From Prochlorococcus marinus str. MIT 1214 (GTDB taxonomy: Bacteria; Cyanobacteriota; Cyanobacteriia; PCC-6307; Cyanobiaceae), in NCBI RefSeq assembly GCF_027359355.1, contig NZ_CP114777.1:1364001-1428000 (forward strand): 64,000 nucleotides of DNA, given 5' to 3'. Of this stretch, positions 26,919-34,763 are shown piece after piece (the stretch's first letter is position 1; each line of letters begins with the position of its first letter). The position numbers and the translations under genes were made by a program. The notes beneath the pieces are model-generated. The model worked only from the letters and a program-made list of their open reading frames with translations, was not told the origin of the DNA and did no database searches.

Positions 26919-27360
26919 ATCACGATAAAAAAACCTATTGAAGATCGTATTTGGCAAATAAGAGTTTCAATTCCTAAGTCAAAAGGTATTAGAAAATCCC
27001 TAAAAACTTCTGATAAAGAACTTGCTCTTGAACGCGCAGAAGAATTGATTCTTGAAGTCAAAGTAACGATGAAGCAAGGTGGTAGTGCTCTACTATTTCC
27101 AGTTGAAAAACTTGTCCGACTATTTTTAGAAAATAAATCAGGCAAGGTAAGAGGATCTTGGGAAGGAAAGGTTGATGCTGGTAAGAAAAGTCTTACTCAA
27201 GAACGATTTGGACTGATTGAAGGCAAGTTGAGGAATTATGTGATTCCTTTTTTAGGAGCGAAAACTGATGTTAGAAACATTCCATTTTCTAAGTGGGAGA
27301 CTTGTGCAAGTTGGAGGAAGGCGAATAACACAAGATCTGAAATGGGAACCCCTAAAGCGA
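26919..27360 (+). pseudogene. Truncated tyrosine recombinase (integrase) N-terminal fragment
   Basis: The plus strand reads KKPIEDRIWQIRVSIPKSKG, IRKSLKTSDKELALERAEEL, then KQGGSALLFPVEKLVRLFL, TQERFGLIEGKLRNYVIPFL and SKWETCASWRKANNTRSEMG TPKAI. This is the pattern of the arm-binding and SAM-like N-terminal domains of phage-type integrases. The catalytic R...H-x-x-R...Y domain is missing: coding similarity stops at about 27358, where the shared spacer sequence TTTTTCGTAGAGAAG begins. An in-frame TAG at 26916-26918 precedes the fragment, and no ATG start is available. It is inactive. It is the only recombinase-related sequence I see in the island. Confidence 0.75.
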
Positions 27361-27428
27361 TTTTTCGTAGAGAAGTTGTAGAAACCTATTTTGCTTTGAA
27401 TAATTAAAGATTTATTCTGGGGAAGTTG

Positions 27429-27537
27429 TCAATTTTCCTTTTTAGAAACCCAGAACTGATACATACCTGCGAAGGTCGTCGGATGTTTTTCATCAAACTT
27501 TTCCCAGTTTTGTAAGTTCGTTTGTGTCTTGTCTTTT
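27429..27537 (-). pseudogene. Methyltransferase tail, copy 5 (frame still open)
   Basis: KDKTQTNLQNWEKFDEKHPT then TFAGMYQFWVSKKEN and a stop: 35 codons with no lesion and clear similarity to the end of the gene at 50117. It has no start codon and lies 4 bp past the stop of the TylF-type gene. Confidence 0.85.
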
Positions 27538-27540
27538 TAG

Positions 27541-29055
27541 TTAAACTCCTATTAATTTCACAGCAACTTGCTTTGTGAAATATGAAATTGCCAAAACTTC
27601 ATAAGTTAAATTATTATTAGAGCAAAATTCATTGAGTGCTTTATATTCATCCTTCTCCCAATTTTTATTCATAATAAATTCATCAAATATTAAAATTGTA
27701 TGCTCATCAATGATAGGTTTTGAATAATTTAAAGCACAGATAGTAGAGGAATATAGATCAGCATCAAAATTGATAATTGATGCCATAGGTCTAGGTTTGG
27801 AATAAAAAGTTGGAAGGGTATCTTCAAATTTACCTGCTATAAATGTTCCGCCATCAATTTCAGGAATGATCCCGTCTGCTGAATATTTACCTTGCTTCTC
27901 GTGATGCCAATCTTCTGGTAATCCTTCAAAAGTATCAAATCCATAACCTTTTTTGAAAGTATTAATTAGATACTTAAAGGATTCACCTCGCCAAACACCA
28001 AACTCATAGAAAGGGCGATCTTTTTTGCTTTTATTAATCATACTGTCAAATAATGCCCATCTATGGAAAAATAATTCAGGTAAATTCGGCAAAGTAGAAA
28101 CCCATTTAATAGAACGTGTTTCAGGAAGATCTTTATGAGTTGATTTTATGAGATTATCAAATAATGATTGATCACCTTGATGTAATTTCAGAGCACTTTT
28201 AGTCAAGATTGCATTTAAGAAATTTTTGTCTATTTTCAAGCATTGGTTAATCCTTTCTTCTGCTTCCTTAATAGTATTTGCTAATCCAGATAAATTCCAA
28301 TAAGCAAGAGTGAAATTAGGATTGAGTTCAATTGCTTTGCGGTATGACAATTCTGCTTCTTTTAATTGACCAGGACCTCTCAATACATTTCCTAGATTGG
28401 AATGTGCTTCTGCGTAATCAGGTTTAATTTCAATTGCTTTGCGGTATGACAATTCTGCTTCTTTTAATTGACCAAGATCTCTCAATATGATTCCCAGATT
28501 GGAATGTGCTTCTGCGTAATCAGGTTTAATTTCAATTGCTTTGCGGTATGACAATTCTGCTTCTTTTAATTGACCAAGACCTCTCAATACATTTCCTAGA
28601 TTGGAATGTGCTTCTGCGTAATCAGGTTTAATTTCAATTGCTTTGCGGTATGACAATTCTGCTTCTTTTAATTGACCAAGATCTCTCAATATGATTCCCA
28701 GATTGGAATGTGCTTTTGCGTAATCAGGTTTAATTTCAATTGCTTTGCGAAACCACTTTTCTGCTTCTTTTAATTTACCAAGACCTTGTGAAATTGCTCC
28801 AAAATTAGAAAAAATTCTGTGATCTTTAAAACCTTGATTAATGAAATATTGATAAAGTTTGGCTGCTTCTGAAATGTTCCCTTGTGAATGAAATTTGAAT
28901 GCTTGATTAATTATTTCTTCTTTAGAAGGTTTAGAAGGAGTGTCCGTAGTAATGGTGATGTTTTCTTTGATTTCTCCTAAAGCAAATGGAACGGAGAATG
29001 TTTTTACTTCAGTGACTTTCTTCTTTCCTTCACCTTTTTGACTAGAACTATACAT
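27541..29055 (-). CDS. TPR-repeat protein with TylF-like methyltransferase domain
   Basis: The protein has 504 residues with the full leader (VKTFSVPFALGEIKENITI) and about seven TPR units to about residue 255. Four central units are near-identical 102-bp tandem copies in an alternating A-B-A-B order (IILRDLGQLKEAELSYRKAI, then VLRGLGQLKEAELSYRKAI), so they grew by duplication of a two-unit block. The TylF-type domain has FYEFGVWRGESFKYL near 350-365, YGFDTFEGLPEDW and INFDADLYSSTICAL near 430. The promoter-like TAGTAGTAAAAT element is at 29089-29102. An open methyltransferase tail follows the stop. Confidence 0.87.
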   Translation of the reverse strand: MYSSSQKGEGKKKVTEVKTFSVPFALGEIKENITITTDTPSKPSKEEIINQAFKFHSQGNISEAAKLYQYFINQGFKDHRIFSNFGAISQGLGKLKEAEKWFRKAIEIKPDYAKAHSNLGIILRDLGQLKEAELSYRKAIEIKPDYAEAHSNLGNVLRGLGQLKEAELSYRKAIEIKPDYAEAHSNLGIILRDLGQLKEAELSYRKAIEIKPDYAEAHSNLGNVLRGPGQLKEAELSYRKAIELNPNFTLAYWNLSGLANTIKEAEERINQCLKIDKNFLNAILTKSALKLHQGDQSLFDNLIKSTHKDLPETRSIKWVSTLPNLPELFFHRWALFDSMINKSKKDRPFYEFGVWRGESFKYLINTFKKGYGFDTFEGLPEDWHHEKQGKYSADGIIPEIDGGTFIAGKFEDTLPTFYSKPRPMASIINFDADLYSSTICALNYSKPIIDEHTILIFDEFIMNKNWEKDEYKALNEFCSNNNLTYEVLAISYFTKQVAVKLIGV

Positions 29056-29583
29056 TTTTTCTTATCTTTTATTCTTTTGGTTCTCGCTATTTTACTACTA
29101 ATTGGAATCCTTATTAATTCTTTCTCAAATCATTGTTGTTTCATTTTGGGTGGCATAAAGTAGTATTTTCTTAGAATAATTCCCTACTATATCTCTAAGT
29201 TAAAGTCGTCTGTGAGGAGTTTTTAGTTCATTATCGTCTCTTATTAGTTTCACCAAAGTTTCACTTAGAAGTTATTTATTATCAAATACTGTGACTTCTT
29301 CTGTTATAATTGATTATCCTGAACTTAGTGTTTGTAGAGTTGCTATTGAGTCGGAATAAACGTCTACAAAAAAGTAGCTATAGACTGAATACTTGAGTTT
29401 CACATGAGTATCACATGGAATATTGCTTATGTACCATCAAGGGTTTTGAGGTCAGTAGTTTCACAAGTCCCCTTTTTACCTTTTCCATGGAGAAATCGTA
29501 GAAAGATGGCTTTCTCTACAAAATTAAATCTTTTTATGTTCTTTAATTAGTTAGTTACTCATTTCTAAGGAGAAAGAGATTAG
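29056..29583 (+). repeat. Island spacer with core and arm-like repeats
   Basis: No gene is seen. It contains the upstream element (29089-29102), the core variant at 29342-29359, TTTCACATGAGTATCACATG at 29398-29417, and CCATGGAGAAATCGTAGAAAGATGG ... TTTCTCTAC (29484-29518). No methyltransferase tail is present here. Confidence 0.6.
29342..29359 (+). repeat. guaA-end core copy 6
   Basis: GCTATTGAGTCGGAATAA, followed by CGTCTAC. It lies 225 bp beyond the 3' end of the gene at 29584. Confidence 0.5.
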
Positions 29584-31437
29584 CTAACTATCACTTCTTT
29601 TCCCAAATAAGATCGTGACATTAATTCGACGATTTTCATATCCTTCTTTGAATTCATAATTATCAGTTTCATGAAATAAATTTGAATTGAATACAACAGC
29701 ACGGTTCTCCTTATAAGGAATAACTTTTGTATTCCCTTTGCTTTTTTTTAGTTCTTCTTTAATTCTCTTTTCATCATTATTATAAGTTTGAAAATCCCAT
29801 TCTTTTGGAGCTTCTACGTCGTAGACGATTAACCCACCAGAATCAGAATTCAAATTGGCCTCTTTAGGCGTGATCCAAAAATTGACATTTATTGCCGCGA
29901 AATCTGCATGAACATTGATCCCTTTGAGAGATGAATTTTTATTTTTAGCACGGCTATCGTACTTGTATGCCCATATTTGCCTGATTGGATGATTTCTAAA
30001 AATTTTGGGGAACTTTTTTCTTAATTCATTTGCTATTTGAATAATTAAGGGATTAGCTAAACCTTCTTTCAAATAAGCTCCAAGATAACCACCTTTTTTA
30101 ACATCAAACCAAATTGTACTTCCGAGTAAAAAATTACGAAGTGATTCCAGGGCTGTAGGACTTAATAAATCATCAATGTAAGTTAATCCGAACTCATGAT
30201 CGAAATAATCATTTGTAATTTTCGCGACATCTAATGAATTACTTATTGCTTCCTTTTTTAATTTAGGTGCTTCAATTTGATGTATTAATCGATTATAGCT
30301 ACCTTTGATAAGACTTTGATGATGATTGTCTAAAAAAATTGATTGAGTTTCAGACGGCCAATCAATTTCAGCGGCAACTTTTTTGTAAACCATAGCAAGA
30401 GCTGTAAATTTTTCACTCTCGTAACCTTTCGATACTAAATATTCATATTGTTCAATATCATGATCTATTTTGGCCTTACTAATTTGTGAGAGTCTTGAGT
30501 TAATAGATTCTTGCTTTTTTTGTCCTCTTAGTAACTCAGCACTTTCTAAAAAATATTTTAAGGATGCGTCATAGTCACCTTTTTCGAGAAGTATCAAACC
30601 TAAAATTTCATACGCTTTGGCTAAATCAGGATTAAGTTCAATAGCTTTGCGAGTTGAAAATTCTGCGTCTTGTAATTTCCCAAGATCTTTCAATATCATT
30701 CCTAGATTGGAATGCGCCGAAGCGAATTCAGGATTAAGTTCAATAGCTTTGCGAGTCGAAAATTCTGCGTCTTGTAATTTCCCAAGATCTTTTAAAATTG
30801 CTCCAAGATTGAAATGAGCCTGAAATAAATCAGGTTTGAGTTCAATTGTTGTGCGTAAAGGTTGTTCTGATTCTTGAAGTTTCTTTTGTCCGATGAGAAT
30901 GTTGGCAAGAAGGAAATGAGAGTTGAAGAGACTAGGATTAAGTTCAATTGCTTTGCGTATAGATACTTCGGCTTCTTTTACCTTTCGAAATTGAATATAA
31001 CCATTAGCAAGGTTTATCCAGGCAGGGGCTAAGTGTGGATCAGATTTAGTTGCTTTGCTTAATAAAGATAATGCTTGTATTTTATTGTTTGTATTGAGTT
31101 CAATACTCCCAAGATTTGTCAATGCTGGAGCATAAGAACTATTAATCTTAAGTGCTTTTTGATAATACTTTTTAGCATTATTAATATCCCCAATCATTTG
31201 ATAGGTATTACCTAGGTCTTTAATTGATTCATAATCATCTGGTTTAATATTGAGAGCTTTATTAAAATTTAACCGAGCATCATCTATCTTTCTAGTGGCT
31301 AAAAAAGATTTGGCTAATAATTTTAAAGCTTCTATTGAGTTTCTATCAGTAGATAATATTTGATTACAAGTATCAATAGTTTCTTGATATTTGTTTTGCT
31401 TAAAGAGAGATTGAGCGATTTCTAGATATGCTTCCAA
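29584..31437 (-). CDS. TPR-repeat protein with 2OG-Fe(II) oxygenase-like domain, divergent N-terminus
   Basis: The protein has 617 residues. It lacks the shared leader: the start MEAYLEIAQSLFKQNKYQET goes directly into TPR units, and the first five units are more diverse in sequence than in neighbouring genes. The C-terminal part (about 400-617) has INVHADFAAINVNFWI near residue 510 (HxD iron ligands), SGGLIVYDVEAPKEW, and NLFHETDNYEF with NRRINVTILFG near 590 (distal His and the 2-oxoglutarate Arg). This fits the prolyl-4-hydroxylase/2OG-Fe(II) fold. The substrate is unknown. The last 380 residues closely match the gene at 36741. The upstream TAGTAGTAAAAT element is not seen. Confidence 0.82.
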   Translation of the reverse strand: MEAYLEIAQSLFKQNKYQETIDTCNQILSTDRNSIEALKLLAKSFLATRKIDDARLNFNKALNIKPDDYESIKDLGNTYQMIGDINNAKKYYQKALKINSSYAPALTNLGSIELNTNNKIQALSLLSKATKSDPHLAPAWINLANGYIQFRKVKEAEVSIRKAIELNPSLFNSHFLLANILIGQKKLQESEQPLRTTIELKPDLFQAHFNLGAILKDLGKLQDAEFSTRKAIELNPEFASAHSNLGMILKDLGKLQDAEFSTRKAIELNPDLAKAYEILGLILLEKGDYDASLKYFLESAELLRGQKKQESINSRLSQISKAKIDHDIEQYEYLVSKGYESEKFTALAMVYKKVAAEIDWPSETQSIFLDNHHQSLIKGSYNRLIHQIEAPKLKKEAISNSLDVAKITNDYFDHEFGLTYIDDLLSPTALESLRNFLLGSTIWFDVKKGGYLGAYLKEGLANPLIIQIANELRKKFPKIFRNHPIRQIWAYKYDSRAKNKNSSLKGINVHADFAAINVNFWITPKEANLNSDSGGLIVYDVEAPKEWDFQTYNNDEKRIKEELKKSKGNTKVIPYKENRAVVFNSNLFHETDNYEFKEGYENRRINVTILFGKRSDS

Positions 31438-31709
31438 GTCTAAAAAAATAAGTATGAGAATATAACTCTAGTTTAAGCTATCTAAGCTAATTTAATTATG
31501 TTAAATAGTTCTTAATATGAAATTTGTATTGCTTTTACTGTTTGTCTAACTAGAGAAGTCGGTTAAGGAGGATAGAAGCACCAGATGTAAATAGGATGTA
31601 ATAAGATTTACGCAACCTCTAAATCAATATCTAAAACTACAAGATATTGTTTCTGATATGTCTCCTACATGTTTCCCACGAGAATTGAGGAAACATTACT
31701 TGAGGGAGG
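31438..31709 (+). other. Spacer with RELR-type coding-like remnant
   Basis: No complete gene. Plus-strand reading near 31640-31720 gives IVSDMSPTCFPRELRKHYLR, EGLI and a stop. Related tails occur at 40983, 45602, 48090, 49907 and 54725, where they end 14-28 nt before a guaA-end core. Here the core is missing and the tail runs into the 620-bp duplicated block. Confidence 0.45.
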
Positions 31710-32330
31710 GACTGATTTAACTCATTAAATTGCATTAAGAAAGGGACCCTGCTGCTTCAGCGACCTTGAGTCCCTCTCTTCAGTTACAGAACGAATTTTG
31801 GTAAGGAGTTGTTCTGCTTTTCCTTTTCTAATCAATTTCACAAAGGTTCTGCATCCGAAAAAATTCCTAATTAGATATCGTCCTCACTGTTTCCGAATGG
31901 GTTGTATCTGATATCAAAAATCAAAACCACTGCTGTGCTTAAAAGCAGTAATCCAAAAACAACTTGGGGAGATGGAAATATCATTCGACCACTCTAGAAA
32001 AGGCACAAAAAAACCGCCCAGTTCTGTTTGGACGGTTTCTTTGTGAGATCAGGCGCAAGTGTTTCCTTGTTTCCACTGCGGAGGATCTCAACTCCTCACA
32101 AAATCAACTTATTAGACGCAACTAGGGGTCTCAAGTGTTAGCAGATGAGTTTCTCAACTGTCACATGTGCCAATTCTATAAAATCAACCATTAAAAAAAC
32201 ACCCTACTTACTCGAAGTCGAGTGCCTTTTTACAACAGAACTATTGTGTGAGGAGTTGTTCTGTTATTTCATTTCTACTCCTGTCTGCACCTTTTGTCAC
32301 TAGGGAAACACAAACTGATGAGAACCTGCA
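31710..32330 (+). repeat. 620-bp duplicated non-coding block, copy 2
   Basis: It matches 20343-20963 almost base for base, with the same three hairpins (GGGAC/GTCCC at 31743-31774; ACCGCC/GGCGGT-like stem near 32014-32039; AGCACCC/GAGTGCC near 32197-32228). The region near 32108-32150 differs completely from copy 1. Decayed partial copies are also visible at 41270-41400 and 58745-59010. Confidence 0.75.
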
Positions 32331-32450
32331 ACGTAGGCATTAAAACAAAGGATCTAAGAATAAAAAGTGAGGACTTTTGACGAGTTCTATCAATCATTAG
32401 ATCCTGAATCAAATAAACTCTCTTAGTAGATTGAAGAAAAATAGAAGATT

Positions 32451-32813
32451 TTGGATGAAACTTGGTTAAAAGAACTCAATCAAAGAAATCTTGAGTTGGA
32501 AGGAGAAAATAGTTCGAAATGGGATTGTGTAACCGTTTCTGTTTCGTCCTCAGTTTTAAACAAATTAAGTCAGGCAGAACAAGGGAAATTTGAAATTACT
32601 GAATTCAAAAGAGCAACGAATGAAATTGAGCATTGGGCAAAAGTAGAAGAAATATGCGATTTCTTTGGAGTTGAAGATCCCGGTCTAGCAGGAGATGTCT
32701 ATGTTAGAAAGTTCAAAAACTTGACTGTAGATGAGGAGAATAGATGGATGGATTTAAAAGATATCAATGACGAGATACCTGAGGGTTTTGGCGTGAAAAT
32801 CGATCGTAGTTAA
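32451..32813 (+). CDS. Unknown acidic protein (120 aa)
   Basis: The frame opens with TTG at 32451; an in-frame TAG at 32442 excludes a longer start and no in-frame ATG exists nearby, so TTG is likely. The product MDETWLKELNQRNLELEG... is acidic and helical (AEQGKFEITEFKRATNEIEH, VEEICDFFGVEDPGLAGDVY) and has no domain I recognise. It stands alone between the duplicated block and the next spacer, on the strand opposite to the TPR genes. Confidence 0.55.
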   Translation: MDETWLKELNQRNLELEGENSSKWDCVTVSVSSSVLNKLSQAEQGKFEITEFKRATNEIEHWAKVEEICDFFGVEDPGLAGDVYVRKFKNLTVDEENRWMDLKDINDEIPEGFGVKIDRS

Positions 32814-33140
32814 GGAAAGGTAAATAATTGTTTGCTCCCTTGCTAATGCAACGGTTCCACGGGAGTTCCAAGTGGTAAAAAGGGAGCAAATCATTGTCCA
32901 ACACTCAATAATTTGATCAAGTGCTATTGAGTGGGAGCCGTGAAAACGCCTACTTTTTAGTGATAATTTATTCTTCGTATTTCACACGGATTTTATTTGC
33001 CAATCAATATTAGTGTTGACAAGCCTTTGAAGGAGTAGGTTTCATGTACATTTCACAAAAACTCTTTTTCATATCTCTAAAAAAAATTGTAGAAAAAGGC
33101 TATCTCCATAACACAAAATATTTTTATGCTTTTCAATGAG
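32814..33140 (+). repeat. Island spacer with core and arm-like repeats
   Basis: No gene is seen. TTCCACGGGAGTTCCAAGTG lies at 32855-32874 left of the core. CACTCAATAATTTGATCAAGTG just before the core at 32923 makes an inverted copy of its TTGAGTG. A degraded GTAGAAAAAGG ... hairpin is near 33070-33105. Confidence 0.55.
32923..32940 (+). repeat. guaA-end core copy 7
   Basis: GCTATTGAGTGGGAGCCG, followed by CGCCTACTTTTTAGTGATAA as at guaA. It lies 310 bp beyond the 3' end of the gene at 33250. Confidence 0.6.
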
Positions 33141-33229
33141 TCAGAATATCGTTTTACATATCCAGAACTAATACATTCCTTTGAAGGTATTTGGATGCTT
33201 CTCGCAAACCTTGCCAACTTTTGTACGTT
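33141..33229 (-). pseudogene. Decayed methyltransferase tail, copy 6
   Basis: NVQKLARF, a one-base deletion, EKHPNTFKGMY, TAG (Gln codon changed), FWICKTIF, stop. It starts 20 bp past the stop of the TylF-type gene. Confidence 0.8.
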
Positions 33230-33249
33230 TATTTGTTGTTGTCTTTTAG

Positions 33250-34476
33250 TTAAATAGCTATAAGCTTCACGGCTGTTTGATAGGTAGCATAAGAAACTGC
33301 TAAAACCTCGTAAGTGAAATTATTTTTTGAGCAAAATTCATTGAATGCTTTATATTCGTGTTGCTCCCAATTGTCGTGGACAATAAACTCATCAAAAATT
33401 AAAATTGTATCTTTATCGATTATTGGTTTTGAATAATTTAACGCACAGACAGTAGAAGAATATAGATCGGCGTCAAAATTTATAACTGACGCTATTGGTC
33501 TTGGCTGAGAAAAGAACGTAGGTAATGTGTCTTCAAACATTCCTGCTATAAATGTTCCTCCAATAATTTTTGGAATGGTTCCTTGTGTAGAAAATGCTCC
33601 TTTTTTAAAACGATCCCAATTTTCAGGCAAGCCTTCAAACGTATCAAATCCGTAACCTTCTTTAAATGTTTTAATTAAATACTTAAATGACGAACCTTTA
33701 TAGACACCAAATTCGTAAAAAGGGCGATTTTGAATGCTTTGTTTAATTACGGCATCATAAAAATCCGATCGCTGAAAAAATACTTCTGGTAGTTTGGCTA
33801 AACTTGACACCCATTTTAAAGAATTTAAAAAAGAATTATTTGATTGATTTGATTGATTTGATTGTATTACGTTATTTAATAATGAATTATCACCTTGGTG
33901 TAACTTTATAGCGCTGAGTGTTAGCTTTCCTTTTAAATGATTTTCATTCACTGTTAAGCATTGAACGATACTTTTTTCTCCTTCTTTTAATTTGCCTAGA
34001 CTATTTAATATATTACCAAGATTGTAATGAGCCTCTGCGAAATTAGGATTCAGTTCAATTGCTTTGCGAGTGGATAATTCTGCGTCTTTTAATTTGCCTA
34101 GACTATTTAATATATTACCAAGATTGGAATGAGCCTCTGTGAAATTAGGATTCAGTTCAATTGCTTTGCGATACATATTTTCTGCCTCTTCTAATTTGCC
34201 TAGACCTTCTAAAATTGCTCCATAGTTAGAAAAAACTCGGTGATCTTTAAATTCTTCGTTGATGAAATATTGATAATATTTTGTTGCTTCTGAAATGTTT
34301 CCTTGTTGATGAAACTTAAACGCTTGCTTAATTATTTGTTCTTTAGAAGGCTTAGAAAGAGTGTTAGTGGAAATAGAAATATTTTCTTTTATTTCGCCTA
34401 AAGCAAATGGAACTGAGAATGTTTTCACTTTAGTAACTTTCTGTTTTTCTTGCTTTTGTTCATCCGACTCCATCAA
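33250..34476 (-). CDS. Short TPR-repeat protein with TylF-like methyltransferase domain
   Basis: At 408 residues it is the shortest of the family, with the full leader (VKTFSVPFALGEIKENISI) and only about four TPR units. An imperfect repeat (NQSNQSNQSN) interrupts the linker at about 208-217, coded by a GATTTGATT trinucleotide-like run. The methyltransferase domain has FYEFGVYKGSSFKYL near 255 (Tyr-Lys in place of the Trp-Arg of its relatives), FDTFEGLPENW and INFDADLYSSTVCAL near 335. Catalysis should be retained. The conserved upstream element is present as TAGGAGTAAAAT near 34504. Confidence 0.86.
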   Translation of the reverse strand: MMESDEQKQEKQKVTKVKTFSVPFALGEIKENISISTNTLSKPSKEQIIKQAFKFHQQGNISEATKYYQYFINEEFKDHRVFSNYGAILEGLGKLEEAENMYRKAIELNPNFTEAHSNLGNILNSLGKLKDAELSTRKAIELNPNFAEAHYNLGNILNSLGKLKEGEKSIVQCLTVNENHLKGKLTLSAIKLHQGDNSLLNNVIQSNQSNQSNNSFLNSLKWVSSLAKLPEVFFQRSDFYDAVIKQSIQNRPFYEFGVYKGSSFKYLIKTFKEGYGFDTFEGLPENWDRFKKGAFSTQGTIPKIIGGTFIAGMFEDTLPTFFSQPRPIASVINFDADLYSSTVCALNYSKPIIDKDTILIFDEFIVHDNWEQHEYKAFNEFCSKNNFTYEVLAVSYATYQTAVKLIAI

Positions 34477-34763
34477 TTGTTGTTTCCCTTTAGAATTTCA
34501 ACTATTTTACTCCTAACTCTAACGCTTGTTCACATTGTTTGAAGCCATGTCTAAACTTGTAAATAGAGACTAAAAAGTAGATCTTTATATTATTTCTCCA
34601 CGAAGAGAACATAGGACAAGGGGACAAAATTACCGATTATGAAGAGTTAGAAAGCATATGCGTGTTGATTCTCAATATACCTTTAGTTAATTGTCCTTAT
34701 ATAAGAGAACTTTGCTTATTTTATGCGGTGTTTATTTCTAACTATCTAATTTTTGATGATGAT

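Noticed and set aside
26762-27145. 127-codon minus-strand open frame
   Set aside because: It is antisense to the integrase fragment and has no recognisable pattern.
27045-27407. Treating the TTG-start frame as a complete 120-residue gene
   Set aside because: Clear integrase similarity extends upstream of the TTG in the same frame, and the end is spacer sequence. It is a fragment.
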